In this document: one piece after another, positions 47,938 to 59,573 of the stretch | Position numbering within the stretch: the stretch's first letter is position 1 | Layout of the letters: every line of letters begins with the position of its first letter | Source: Augochlora pura | Lineage: Eukaryota; Arthropoda; Insecta; Hymenoptera; Halictidae | Assembly: GCF_028453695.1 (NCBI RefSeq) | Contig: NC_135773.1 | Span: 1,054,001-1,118,000 of the forward strand | Reading direction: 5' to 3' | Length of the DNA stretch: 64,000 bases | Made by a program: the position numbers and the translations under genes | The notes under the pieces: generated by a model | The model's database searches: none | The model's input: only the letters and a program-made list of their open reading frames with translations | Told to the model about the DNA's origin: nothing

Positions 47938-48199
47938 TTAACCCTTTTGGTACTAGCCCTCTCTCTCCGCCGTGACACTCTCACTGTACGTGGTGCTGCG
48001 CCGAAAATTCGCACATGGTCAATCAACCTCCATAAGATTTACCTAAGCGTTAAATAAAAACTGTGCTTGATAAGACAATGTTTTTTACCAAAACGTGTTG
48101 CTCGTAGCTTTAACATAAAAAGACATATAAAATTCTGTTATTTATACTGATCATCGCATGGACGCCGCATATATCCGGCACTCGTACCGAAAGGGTTAA
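47938..48199 (+). mobile_element. piggyBac-like MITE, family B
   Basis: TTAACCCTTTTGGTACTAGC on the left and TTAACCCTTTCGGTACGAGT (reverse-complemented) on the right, TTAA on both sides. Shares CCGCCGTGACACTCTCACTG, the AAGCGTTAAATAAAAACTGT block and the AAATTCTGTTATTTATACTG block with the 17257 copy, at nearly the same length (262 against 261 bp). Contains ATATATCCGG near the right end. Confidence 0.85.
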
Positions 48200-50346
48200 A
48201 AAGTGACTGTTGGACCGCCAAGCGTCCCGGGTCTCGTTTGTTGTCGACGCAATAAGCCTCGCAGAGGAGGTCGAGGCGCCGTCGCCGCCTCCTCTCCGCG
48301 AACGCGCCGCGAGGACGGGGCATACGGTGCAGCGCAATGTGACTCCCGTTGAATGGTGTATGGTTTCCGCTTTATATACTTTGCGGTTGCTGAACCGCTC
48401 CGCGGCTGCACTCTACTTCCCTCGTTTCAGCCAGCTTTCCACCCTACGCATTGCATCGCGTTACGCTACACCGTGTCCGCGACCGGCTTTTGTCCGTTCC
48501 ACGTCGCGACAAAAGGCGTTTTGTTCGAGCCGGTCGTGTAACCCCCTACGCGTCAACTTTATTATAATGCGAGAGACCGGGCGCGCGCATTCTTTTCCCC
48601 GGTTTTCGCCGCTTTCCGGAACGCGACAGATGCGCCCCGGAGAGGCACGCGTCGCGCTGTCGAATCCCATTGATACGCGAGATTTATGGCGGAACCTCGT
48701 TTCGAACTGTCCTCCTTCCGTCGAACACTCGAGCACGTCGAGCTCTAGCTTCGAGCGAGAGTTTATTTATTTATTTAGTTACTTTTTATCTAACCGGGCG
48801 AAAGGACTGACCGTGAAGGATTTTTATTTAGGGTATTCGACGTTAGGACAACACAAAGATTTCGAGGACCGAAATTAGTTCTACTACGGGCTGTGTTAGA
48901 GTTGCGTAAATATTTTTAATACTTCTTTTCGACAGAGAACGTCCCCTGTTGTTTGCTAGGGGAAACGGAGAGGAGGGTTCGTTTCTGTTCGAGAGGGCAA
49001 GCACTTAATTCGAAAGAGAGCTTGGCCGGCAAGCGTGAAGCAAGTAGGTTGTCTACAGAAATGACAGTGGACAGCAAAATTGGACCAACGAAAATTTATT
49101 TATCTATACAGATAAAAATAATACAAAATTTGTAAATTATAATTGTTAAGTGTAAACGACTAATTCGAACATTAAGATTGGTACGACTGAGCGTGGCTGG
49201 AAAGAAAAGAGATGACTGCCGGGGTGTGTGTGTGTCGAAAAGGCGGTGATCGTGCGTGCGTGCTGCGGGAACGACTGAAGAGAGTCTGTAGAGAAGAAGC
49301 GTCCAAATTTAAACATATATTATATTACTTTTGCTGTTTGTGTTACTGTACGGTTAACACTAGTTAATAATAAATACCAATAATGATAAACTCAACAGTA
49401 ATATTACATAATACACTTAATATATCATATGATCTGTACGCTGTAGTTGCTCACAGAATTTTGTAAAATAAATTTTGTAGATTAATACTTTTTTACCAGA
49501 CAATATGAACAATCTTCTCCTTTTTAATAACATCTGAGGCACACTAATTTACCTCGGGTCAAACGTAACTCGGCTCCCCCGACCTTTCAAATTAAAAAGA
49601 TAGAACAATCTCCGCGTCCTCACCTCGCCTCCACCCTTCTGAACAAAAGCGAGTTATCCAGCACTCGGTGAGCGTTCTTGCTTAGCCCATGTTTTTCGCC
49701 TAAACATCGAGCCCCGGACCCCGAGGCATCAATTTTCTCGAGGCAACAGAATAAATCGAGCTGGAGGCTCGATAACGAAGCAATCAGCGGGCGGCGTTCC
49801 CATTTTCATCCCCCTCTAAGCAGTAAAATTTTCATGAATCGAGGCTGCACGTGGAAGAGGAACAGTGGAGTAAGTAGGAATGAAAAAGGGGGTCAAACGC
49901 AGAGAGAGAGAGAGAGGGTGGATGAGAGGCAGGTTCGTCGGGTGCAGCATCTCTGGCTCCCGTTTCGGGGGGTATCGAAGGGTGGGCCGCATGCTCACGG
50001 TTAGCTCGGCTCCGCCACCCCCTTCGCAGGGGTGGGAAAACGCTGTTGCAGTGAATCATCATCACCGGGGGGGAGTCGGGACTCCCTTAACAAGATACGT
50101 CGTTGCGAGAAGGGTGCACGGTGATAAACACACGGGGCTGCTCCGCAAGGTCCGGCACACATTCGGGAGACAATAAAGGAACGCGCGCGACGGCACCCTC
50201 GCTCTCGGGGGTCGTAAGTCTGCTGCGCTTCTGTAACGGCTCGACTGTTACGAGGGCGGACCCGTTGCCCTCTCCGAGAGTGCCCGCTACAATGACGTAC
50301 CGCGTCGTAACGCCGAAATCTTGCCGCGTTGCGGACAAACGAGGCC

Positions 50347-50388
<42 letters not shown>

Positions 50389-52071
50389 TCTCGTCAAGCA
50401 AAACTCCATCCTCGGGTTTTCGCGCGCCGCTGGATTTTCGTCGCTATTAAATCGCTCCCCGGCCATTGTCCCGTGAAATCGCGAGCTCGCGATGTAATTG
50501 TACCGAAGACAGGAGCGGGAAATCTGCTTTTATTCGACGTTCCATTCGGGGACCGTTCCCCGTTCAGGCAACTCGAATTTACCGGCACAAAGAGCGACGC
50601 AATTAACGCGTCCTGCAGTGTTGACTGCGAAATTTCATTTAGACGAGGGAACATCATAAGAGAACAATCGCTGCGAAATTTAATGCGTTCGAGGCCTTGT
50701 GCAGTTCTTGGATCCGGGTGACGCCTTCTTGTGCGCGGTGCACTTTGTACTGAATATATTAAATTCATTCTGGGGATATATTTAAAATTTAGACTATATT
50801 TTATAAAAGAATACGATCTCCTTAATATGACAAAATGATTGCTTATAATGATTATATGGATGCTCTTATCGCCGATTCAACTCTTACATCGATATCACTG
50901 TACTAACTGGACTCCAAACTATAAATTTAGTTCGAAGAAAAATTCCATCAGAAAATTAGTAATAATAATTATAATATTCACTTGCTCAACGGTAGGTAAT
51001 TCATCGATGCCTGGAAAGAATTGCCATTTTAGAATTTACCTTCAGTTGACCGAATCGTTTAGTCGCCGACGAAAGAAATCGGCGACGGTAATCGTCGGAG
51101 CGACAGCGGACGATTTTCTTGACGAGCGGTACGCAACGGCGAAGGTGAGAACTCGTAATCACAGCGATCCGAGCCGTGCTAAACTCAATTTACGGCTGCG
51201 CGAAGGATACACAATCGCGGGGAAGTGCGTCGGCCGGGGCACAGTGAATTTAAACAGGAGCAAACAGGAAACACAACGACGGAGCTCTGAATAATTCGTG
51301 AAATTGTCGCGAAGCTTCATAGGGCAGGTAATTTCGCGGTGTTTACGAGCCGGGTTCGAAGTGTTCACCGAAATCGGTATCCAGGCACGTACTGCCAATT
51401 ACAGTTGCATCAGGCCCCGGGGAAATCCGCGCGCAGCGAGGAACGAAGAGGACGACTGGCGCGATTGCAGCGCGCCACGAGAGAATGTCGAATAATCAAA
51501 GTCGTGCGTGCGTGAATTCTCTCGGCGTTGCCGAGGCCGCGTCGTGCCCGCGAAAATATTGATAGAAACTAATTTCCGCGGGATACGCGGGGCTTCCCCG
51601 TTGATCATTCGGATACGACGGTAACTCGGTTGTGCGTTTTCACGCGTCTTTCGCGGCAAAATAAATGCGACGTGGTTGCTTTTAATTCGTGGAGAAAGAA
51701 AAAGACATCGGCGCCATTGAATATGATAAACGAAGGTGTGGAAAAGAAAAATGCGACGCATACTTAGAGACGCAAACACGTAGAATTATACGTGTACAAT
51801 ACGCCTAGCTATACCGAAGAGATAGGCCTAGCTATACACCTTCTATATCGAAGAAAAATTACTAAAAAATACGTGTCACTTTGTTTCAATTAGACACTAA
51901 AATCTCCTCATAATTAAAGCAATTTACTGAATTAAAATAAAACTAAAAAGTTCACATTTATCATAGGGGATGGCATTAGAACTCTTTCGCATTCGAGAAA
52001 TCACAGTCGAATTGATTTTGCCCGAATATATTGCAATAAAAATAAATTATCAATATTGGTCAGAAATTAGT
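48200..52071. other. Non-coding region
   Basis: Contains a 222-codon plus-strand frame (48210-48878) rich in Arg, Ser and Phe that has no domain, starts next to a MITE and lacks splice context; I do not call it a gene. (GT)n at about 49225-49235, the CT tract at 50349-50392. 51780-51840 repeats GCCTAGCTATAC twice. No gene is supported. Confidence 0.5.
50349..50392 (+). repeat. (CT)n microsatellite
   Basis: CT run with one CA interruption. Confidence 0.95.
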
Positions 52072-52110
52072 GTCACCCAGATATGGGTGACGCGGCGACG
52101 AACGTGTTAA
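52072..52110 (-). mobile_element. Solo TTAA-type element end with perfect hairpin (tentative)
   Basis: Reverse-complemented, it starts TTAACACGTTCGTCGCC and leads to GTCACCCA-TATC-TGGGTGAC, an 8-bp perfect stem with a four-base loop (52072-52091). Its start is similar to the short element at 12129. No partner end was found to the left. Confidence 0.35.
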
Positions 52111-52147
52111 CTTTAACTCTACGAGATCTACAACTCAACTCAAATAG

Positions 52148-52160
52148 TACACCCTGTATA
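52148..52160. mobile_element. Solo CACCCTGTATA element end
   Basis: TACACCCTGTATA shares the CCCTGTA terminus with 53611-53623 and others. No partner found. Confidence 0.3.
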
Positions 52161-52531
52161 CCGTCGACTAGGTCCAATTCAGAAATCTCTGGCAGTGTAT
52201 TTGATCCGATGAACTCGTAAGACGTCTTCTAAAGACAGTCTAGAAGAAGAAAACAAAGGGCAAACGAACGATAATGCGCGCAGCGTCTTGAATGAGGCTG
52301 CTCCTCTCTAGGACATCTAGCACCGCGGTGACTGCTTATTAAACGGGCGGGTCGTGAAAAGGCAAGCGGAAGAATTAGAAGTAGTCGGGGTGAGGAAGAG
52401 GAAGGTTAAGTGTATGAGAGGGGTTCGAGAGACGACGGGCGAGCGGGAAGCAATTGCATCTCGGAAATCGTGTAACAGGAATATTGACGGGAACCAGGGG
52501 AGCGAGTGACGCGGCTGAAATCGAATTTCAA

Positions 52532-52548
52532 GGTGGTGGTGGTGGTGG
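52532..52548 (+). repeat. (GGT)5-6 microsatellite
   Basis: Perfect GGT triplets. Confidence 0.85.
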
Positions 52549-52805
52549 CACGAAGAAGTGAGATTCGAGGGAGTGAAACGGCGGATCCCGGCTACAATTA
52601 AGACGTTTCCGAGAAACAATCTCGACGGGCCGAGCGAGCGCGCGCGCGCGCGTAGAGATGCGAACGACAACGGGTACGGGAACGAGGTTGTTTCGTTAAA
52701 AGGAGCATTACCACCCGGGTAGAAAGTTTATACGGAACGTGAAGAACATACGGAACGCCGGAACTAGGAGCACTTTGTCAGCTCTAGAGACGAGAGAGAA
52801 GGACC

Positions 52806-52807
<2 letters not shown>

Positions 52808-52841
<34 letters not shown>

Positions 52842-52891
52842 ACCGACGAGAGAGTGCGGGGCAAAAAGAGCGAGAGAGAGAGAAAGAGAGA
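52808..52891 (+). repeat. (GA)n tract, duplicated with flank
   Basis: ACCGACGAGAGAG occurs at 52803 and again at 52842. GA runs follow each, the second interrupted (GCGAGAGAGAGAGAAAGAGAG). A local duplication of a GA tract with its left flank. Confidence 0.85.
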
Positions 52892-53501
52892 GCCGGTTCT
52901 ATCTAGCCGGCGCAACAACGATAGCGCAGGACGGTCCAAGCCAACTTCCTCGTCTCCTTCGCAACATAAGTTGTACTCGAGCAACGTGAATATAAATGAG
53001 ACTAACGAGCTCTCTGTGATGTCGGTAATGACGGTAGATTGCAGTCGGAACAAGCGAACGGTCAGCTCGCTGGATTCCACGTTGCCCGTTGTCACGACTC
53101 CAGGCTTCTCCTGTTACACACACCGCTCCCGCCGCGCTGTCCGCCAATGTATATATTGGTAAAACCTTGGCACCCAGAGGCCGGCCATCGTCAGGGATTA
53201 CGAGCGATTGCCCCGTGATTCGACCGACATCAAGTGGCCCATTTCGTTCTCCTCGGAAACTGAAGATCCACTGGCAGTTCGTCTAACTGTTCCAAGTGAC
53301 TGCGCCGACAGAGGGAAACGGCGAATCAATTGGAACGCTTGTTCGCGAATGAACGATTCAATGTGCGGCTGGATCTTATAATACTGATAAATATAGCTAT
53401 AATTAATATACTGATATACTGATATGATATACCAATAAATATAATATTAAATACGAATAATACTTGTATCACGAAAATTATTAATAAGGCTTCCAAGACA
53501 A

Positions 53502-53623
53502 TTTTTCGCTAATAGCTCATAAACGAAGTTGTGGATTGCATTTTCGCTCAGGTAAAAACTGCTCCGAACGACCCCAGGAACCTCTCATTTCCCGATTGCG
53601 TGTGTCTCTTGGGGCACCCTGTA
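53502..53623 (+). mobile_element. Dispersed repeat ending in CACCCTGTA
   Basis: The left block is shared with 25022-25060 (TTTTTCGCTAATAGCTCATA, then AACGAAG). The right end GGGGCACCCTGTATA has the terminus of the TA-flanked CAGGGTG class. Probably the right part of one interspersed element; the left end is not recognised. Confidence 0.5.
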
Positions 53624-55532
53624 TATTTTCATTATCTTTCGCAATGTTCCCTTTTTGTATGCTAAAGGACACCACGCTTGCTAATAAATGCAAATCAAAT
53701 TAAAGCGCGCCATTCTCTAGACTTCGTAGCGGGAGCACAATTATATTTATACGGGATAGAAAAATTATGCAGATGCAGCCTAGCAACACGACGAAACTAC
53801 TAACCTTCTTTCACGAGATGTTGCGACAATTTCACGCGGAGGTCTCGCCGGAGACACGTGTCCCGGGCCACACGAAACCGGTTCTTTCGAAAACCAAGAG
53901 ACCGCATCGACTGTCAAGGGATTTACCTTCTCGGTTGCGTCCGAGCACAATGGCAGCTTGTGTTTAAGGTATCGAGTACTTTAATTTCGGTAGAAGGGAA
54001 TAAAGGAATAAAACGCTGCGATCGTGCGGTGAACCGTGTTGGAACACGGTTTTGTCAAGGGGAACGCGACGAGTTCCCTTGAAAATTTCTCTGGGTATAT
54101 ACCTGCGCCTTAACTCAGGTCAGGAAATGATCCTGTATTCGGGATAGAACGGTATCTTAGGCGAAAGGTTCCCGCGCGCTTCCTCTTTCGAAGGCCCTCT
54201 GGTACTACCTGCTCTCGTCTATACTGGTTTCGGATCTCTATCTCGCCGTCTCGTTTTTACCCCTCGCCAAATTCCATTTGTTACGCGAACGTTCCCCCTT
54301 GTCGGCAGTGTTTGCTGTTCGGTTTATCTGGATAGAAACTACTTTATCGAGCCAGCTCCTTTCCAAAGCGATGATAGCTTCGCGCGATCGCGGGTACTCG
54401 AATCTTGACCGAGTTCTGAATCATTCGTTCCGCAGGGTATAGGTAAAATTGAAATTATCTGAGTAGGTTGACTAGGAAATTGCGGCGATCGCTGACACGA
54501 ATTTGACGCTGTTATTTAGATATCTGAAACTTTGAACGATCTATTTAATTCTAATTTAAAAGTCCGAAAGATTAATTATTTTATTACAAGAATGCATAGT
54601 GCAGATAAGTTCTTCTTACGATTACTTGCCTTTAATTTCTGTAAAAATTTTATCTTATTTATCAATGCTTATTTTGATAATAATAATTATATAATTATAT
54701 AATTTCTATTGAATAGGAAAAGTGCAGTCGTAAATAGAATATTCTAACAAAATAAAAATCTTGATATTAACAGCATAGGTACCATTCTTTTTCCATTTTA
54801 AGTACGTATAATATAAATCATAAATTGCACAACTCTTTGATATAAATCAAAGTCAATATCACATTTTATTATTTTATGGCAAGAATGAATGCTTCCAAAA
54901 TACGCGCGATTAGATACGCCTAATCTGGTTATAAAGCCAGTATAATTTTATTACGAAAAATGCACGGTTTTTTAAGAGAACGCTGATGTCCCATTCAATG
55001 CGTGTCCCATCATCCATGGTAGTTCTCCGTTACTCGATTATCTGTGCTCTTAGAATACGAAGTACGCTATAAAGGCACAAGTATTGGAACCGATAACTTT
55101 TTATCTCTCTGCTAAAGACATTAACTGGAAGTTGCGCTATTATAAATTCCTACGGAACTAGTCCCTGTATACGACACTGTTCGGTGAGCCTAATCAAAAT
55201 TTTGTACCTAAACGCTTTCACGAGCGCGCGAAGAGCCTGAAGAATTTCATAAAATCGCAGTGTTTTATTTAATAGGGAGAAAATATCGAAGCTTCTTTCG
55301 ATGTTATTTTAACCCTCGCACCCTGTAAAAATTTTAACACTAAACCAAAAATTATAATAACGATAAAAACAATTTTGTCAAATATTATTAGAGAAATTAG
55401 ATTATTTGAACAAACACTGTAACAGAAACTGTACAGAATTTAAATAAGTTGGATCCTTTTACTTTTATCAAGCAGTGCACAGCAACAAATTTTACTGTCC
55501 AATAAGTTTAGTTTGAATAAAATTAAAAAATT
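53624..55532. other. Non-coding region upstream of the gene candidate
   Basis: AT-rich from 54440 to 55020 and again at 55260-55530. Short frames without domains. TTAACCCTCGCACCCTGTAA at 55310-55329 combines two element-end motifs but has no partner. Confidence 0.5.
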
Positions 55533-55793
55533 ATGACGTTGATTTGCATAATCCGACTAGCATTATCAAACGATTTATTTGAAAAGTGGGAGATGTCCCA
55601 TTTCGACTGGCTGAGTGTTAAACGCGCGTGCTCGTTCCGATCGATTGCGGCGACTCGATCTCGCGGTACGATCGCCGAGGATCGTTTTAGGGATCGAGGA
55701 CAAACACGAAATCGAAGTTTGCTAGAGGAATGCGAGATGACCATTAATCATTGGGACCGGTCGGCGCAGCAGGGACATGAATAATTGGTGCTG
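55533..55793 (+). other. Candidate 5' UTR exon (left edge unknown)
   Basis: Ends at 55793 with CTG followed by GTAAGT, a strong donor. The left edge is set only by the upstream AT-rich sequence; I see no clear TATA box. In the frame of the downstream ATG a TGA lies at 55778-55780, so coding does not extend into this exon. An ATG at 55777 would give a seven-codon upstream ORF across the splice. An 83-codon frame at 55533-55784 ends at TAA at 55782 and has no recognisable domain. Confidence 0.4.
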
Positions 55794-55910
55794 GTAAGTG
55801 ATCGTGAATAGTGGTTTCCTCTTGAACCAATTACCGATGCCACCGGAGCATCTCTCGAACGAAAGATAGAAGAAGGATCTGTGTAAAGATTATCGAAGAA
55901 ATTGTTTCAG
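55794..55910 (+). other. Candidate 117-nt intron
   Basis: Starts GTAAGT and ends GAAATTGTTTCAG. The length is typical of short insect introns. The pyrimidine tract is modest (TTGTTTCAG). Confidence 0.4.
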
Positions 55911-55924
55911 GAGCTGAAGCGGTA

Positions 55925-56068
55925 ATGGGAGGAGGAGGAGGAGGAGGAGGAGGCGGGGGCGGTGGAGAAGGAGGGCAGAGCGTCTTAGAACGATATCGAT
56001 GGACCTCGGGTAGGGAAGACGTCGCGATGCCCGATAAGAAAACCTCGAAGATCAAACGGGGCAGCGGG
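55925..56068 (+). CDS. Candidate first coding exon, poly-glycine N-terminus, product unknown
   Basis: The exon would run 55911-56068. Upstream splicing places an in-frame TGA six codons before a junction codon (GGA) and then GCT GAA GCG GTA ATG, so this ATG is the first possible start. It gives exactly 48 codons to a strong GGG/GTGAGT donor at 56069, phase 0. Residues 2-14 are glycine, encoded by a GGA/GGC run. Residues about 18-48 (QSVLERYRWTSGRE, then DVAMPDKKTSK and IKRGSG) are of normal, charged composition unlike the surrounding CpG-driven frames. No family recognised. Past the donor the frame stays open to 56323, but with AGAGAG-driven composition, as expected of intron. The next exon is not seen, so the gene would extend beyond 64000 or have small exons I missed. 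A chance arrangement around a GGA microsatellite cannot be excluded. Confidence 0.4.
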
Positions 56069-57293
56069 GTGAGTCGCGAGGGAAAACGGAATTGCGGCGA
56101 CCGGGGTGCGCGGAGGAACGGGGGAGGGCGAGAGAGAAAAAAAACAGAGTCCGAAGGCGTGGGAGACAAAGAGTCGAGTGGCGCGGTCGCGGAGAGGCTC
56201 GTTATCCTTGATAAATCAAGAGAAAATTGGAAAAAAATCGATCGGCAAGATTGCGAGAGCCGTGGATGGACGGGTATCAAAGAAGTGCCGCGACGACGAC
56301 CCCGTATTCCGGGGAAGCGTTATTGACACTGGCGATAATGCGGCTTCGGGGAACGACCGGTAATAAAACGCGATCCCGTGGCTCCCTCGGAACAAGGTTG
56401 CTCTCAATTATAGAAGACAAAGCGCTATTCTTGGACCGGCTCAAAATCTATTCTCTATTCCGCGCGGCTGCCTAATGACGCCGATAATTCACCGCTGCGC
56501 GCGCGCGCGCGCGGGTACGCAAGGGACGACGAAATTATTTTAAGCCCGCACAGACATTCTCTCCTTTAATTCCTCCACTTGTAACTTACAATCTGTTTCC
56601 CAAACAACTTCCGCGGCGTTCGGCTCTCACCGCTGAGAGATTAAACTGTCGGATAGGCCCAGGCGTCTTAGGCGATACGACCGATGAAAAGAAAATAGGA
56701 GAGTGCGGACGGCGGATACTGTAAACCGTAAATAAACAAACGTTTTCGGACAAAGGGGATCCCCAGGCTTTCGGCGGGAATTTTAATGCTCGTGTATTAG
56801 CTCGGTTCCTTTCCTTTGCCAGAAAGGAATAGTCTTGGACAGTCTTCGATCACCGGATTTTTGATAAAGCAATAATTTAGAATTTCTTCAGCTATGCCGT
56901 TGAAATTGGTACGATCAAATTGCAGATCTTATGCCCTTTGAATTTTCAAGTGCTAGACTTCTCCAAGTCGGCAGGCATCCTGCAAAGTGTCAAATTCGAC
57001 CAAACAACGTGTTCCATGGTATTCATAAAAATGGCAAAAGCACAGCGAGTGTAGGAAATCGATCCGATTATCGGAGCGTGCTATTGCGGAACAAAGAGTA
57101 ATCCCAAAGAGGAGCGAAGTTCTCAGCGAAACGAAGATAATCCGCCGCGGAACGAGGCTCGTTCCGCCGCAGGAAGCGCAAACAACTTTCCGCGAAATTT
57201 TTCAATCTTTCGACCCGGCGTCGTTCCGTTCCTCCCCGTCCACCGCTAATTGCCCAATGACGTAATTTGCCGGGGCCCGGCAAAGTTTCCCGG
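56069..57293. other. Probable intron or intergenic sequence
   Basis: Begins with the GTGAGT donor. Contains (GC)n at 56496-56513. Nothing else supportable. The right part is CpG-poor to 57050, then CpG-rich towards the TATA box at 57294. Confidence 0.5.
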
Positions 57294-57300
57294 TATAAAG
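57294..57300 (+). promoter_or_regulatory. TATA box candidate
   Basis: TATAAAG in a GC-rich context. About 25-30 nt downstream lies CTCGGGGTCTGC without a clear initiator, then a GA tract at 57341-57380 of the type bound by GAGA-factor-like proteins in insect promoters. Confidence 0.4.
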
Positions 57301-57324
57301 ATCCAGCGGCGTGCAAGTCTCGGG

Positions 57325-57338
57325 GTCTGCGTAAAGTT

Positions 57339-57382
<44 letters not shown>

Positions 57383-57506
57383 TGCACGCGAGCCGGTATC
57401 GCGCGCGTGGCTCTCCTCCTGGCCGGGACACGAATCGCGTGTATTCCAGAAATAACGCGAAACTTCTTCGCGAAACACGTAACTCGACTACTAGGCAACA
57501 ATGCCG
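57325..57506 (+). other. Candidate first exon ending ATG-CCG, alternative promoter
   Basis: From the TATA box to 57500 there is no ATG on the plus strand. The first one, at 57501, sits in GCAACAATGCC, a good insect start context, and is followed after one more codon by GTAAGT at 57507. The coding part would be two codons (Met-Pro), phase 0, the same phase as the 55925-56068 exon. This fits an alternative first exon of the same gene. The start of transcription is inferred from TATA spacing only. Confidence 0.35.
57341..57380 (+). repeat. (GA)20 microsatellite
   Basis: Uninterrupted GA run inside the candidate 5' UTR. It inflates the serine-leucine frames on the minus strand here. Confidence 0.95.
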
Positions 57507-57628
57507 GTAAGTCTGACGGCGGCTGTTCAACCGGGTCGCGGTAGTGTGCGGTGTTCGAGCGCACAGAATCGAGCCGACCGACAAGCGGCTCCTTCTCGTG
57601 CGTGGACGAAGGTAGCGCGAGCCACGGC

Positions 57629-57671
57629 CTCTCTCTCTCTCTCTCTCTCCGTCTCTCTCTCTCTCTCTCTC
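57629..57671 (+). repeat. (CT)n microsatellite
   Basis: CT run with one CCG interruption at about 57650. Confidence 0.95.
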
Positions 57672-59460
57672 GTTTCCCCGTGTCGTTACACCCGTATCCT
57701 TCGGTTTTATACCGACGCTTTATGGCCGGCGATAAAATTCGCGAGCTCGCCTCGGCAAACAAAACCGGACGCGACGAGAGCGCCTTCAAAGAAACCGATA
57801 AAGCGGATTTCACCTGAACGCGCCCGCGACCGGCCGATTTCAGGCTCGGTCTCTCTGTGCACGTACACACATTCGCCCGATCGGCCTCGCTCGTGAAAAC
57901 GGCGCGACGATCGCACACCGCCGCCAATGTTTGCGCGAATCGATTATCCATCGAGGAATGTTCCGCGATAACTGTTGCCGCGATTTCCCGGCGACTTCCT
58001 GCGTCGACGCGCGGCGCCGCGCGGCCAGTTTTGTCCCGCGAGCGGCCAATTAACGGAGGGCGGCCGCCGTTCCCCGTTTGCGGATAAACTTGTCGGATAT
58101 CGCGTTTTATCGATTCGCTGCTTCCGAGAACGAACTACGTGCCGGGGCGAACGCGATCTTTAACGTAACCACTCCCGCGTCGACGAAGAAACACGTTTCG
58201 AAGCCTTTGGACAATTGACGAAGCCCGGAGAACATCTAACGCGTTAGCACTCATTTTCGTCGCGGCGCACGGTAACGCGGCAACACTCCAATTTATAAGC
58301 CACATTCGATATATTAGCTTGGTAGCAACTTAAACGGCTCGACGATGTAAGCCGATTACACGATTAATCGTCGCGACAGAGCGCTCTCCCGTTATTTCGT
58401 TACGCTGTTTATACAAATTTAATTGACAGTATTAATTGGTCCAACATAATCTACTTTACTTCACGTTAATTCCGCGTGCTCGTCGCTGGAATGACGGCTC
58501 TACATGAAATAAATCAATTAAACCAGCCGACCAGATTGTCATTGCTAACTAAACGCATTATGCAAATGGAAAGAGTTTCGCTGCGAACGCGAAACCAGGT
58601 TACGACGGGGAACCGGGAGATTCGATGAACGATAGAAGCTACCGAAATCACCGGCAACAATGTATAAACATAGCGTGACCGTAAAACAGACGAGATACCT
58701 TTCCGGCATGGAAATTATGATGCCGCTTGCGAATGCCTGATTAAAGTATCATTTATTCGATGCGGAACGCGAAAGTACCCGGCCAATAAAGATCTCGGTT
58801 TACGGAGTGGACAGGTGACAGTGATCCCCGAAATCGTCGATCAAACACGGTCGTATCGAGGTTCGATTGGCCGATAATAAAAAAAGAAACGGAAAAAGAA
58901 GATTGCGAGCGGATTGGACTTTCTACCGCGGGGACGAACGTGTTTCCTCGAACGTGTTAACAACCGTTCGAACTGCACGCCGTATTACGGGAGGCCGGTG
59001 CACGACGAGGGCCCCGATGCACCCGAGAGTACATCATCGTTTCGTGATTTACTCCGAGCCGGGCCCCGTAAAACGAATCGTAAATGATCGCTGCCGCGGA
59101 ATGGGGGGGAGAGCCAGAAGAGAAACGATGGGTACCGGTTGGTCGCGGACCTCGAAATCACCGGCAAAAAGATCGGCGACCACGAAACGAGCACCGGGGA
59201 ACCTCGAGGTACCTCGTGGAGCCTCGTGGAGCCGTCTGGGAACGCCGTGGAACTCATGCCGTTCCAGCGCGATGCGGTTCGTTTACGTAAGACGATCCGC
59301 CGGCATAAAAACGAGCGAAGGTAGCAAGGATTAGCGACATCCCTGGCGTGTACCGAATTAGAGGAGGGGCTTATTACTTTGGCTGCAGCTGCGCGCCGTA
59401 ATCCCGCTGTGCGCTTTCCTTCGCCGCGTGTGTGCACCCTGATACTACAGGCTGTGATGG
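57672..59460. other. Non-coding region
   Basis: CpG-rich to 58200, then mixed. Frames at 57857-59334 have no domain. No acceptor with an open, phase-0 exon was found that could continue the plus-strand gene candidates. Confidence 0.45.
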
Positions 59461-59478
59461 TACAGGGTGGTCCCAAAT
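59461..59478 (+). mobile_element. Solo TACAGGGTGG element end
   Basis: TACAGGGTGGTCCCAAATT resembles the left end of the 5403 element for 10 bp, then diverges. No inverted partner found. Confidence 0.35.
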
Positions 59479-59573
59479 TGCTCCGCCGAAAATCTCAAAC
59501 CGTCTACAATCAATCCATCGCGATACTCCTTGCCTCCTGATAACATATTCTCGCGAATTTAACGCTTCTGCTT

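Noticed and set aside
48210..48878. 222-codon plus-strand open frame
   Set aside because: Starts 11 bp from a MITE end, is rich in Arg, Ser and Phe with no domain, has no splice context, and similar frames occur on both strands of all CpG-rich blocks.
57202..57951. 249-codon minus-strand open frame
   Set aside because: Held open by the (GA)n and (CT)n microsatellites, which give Ser-Leu and Arg-Glu runs. No domain.
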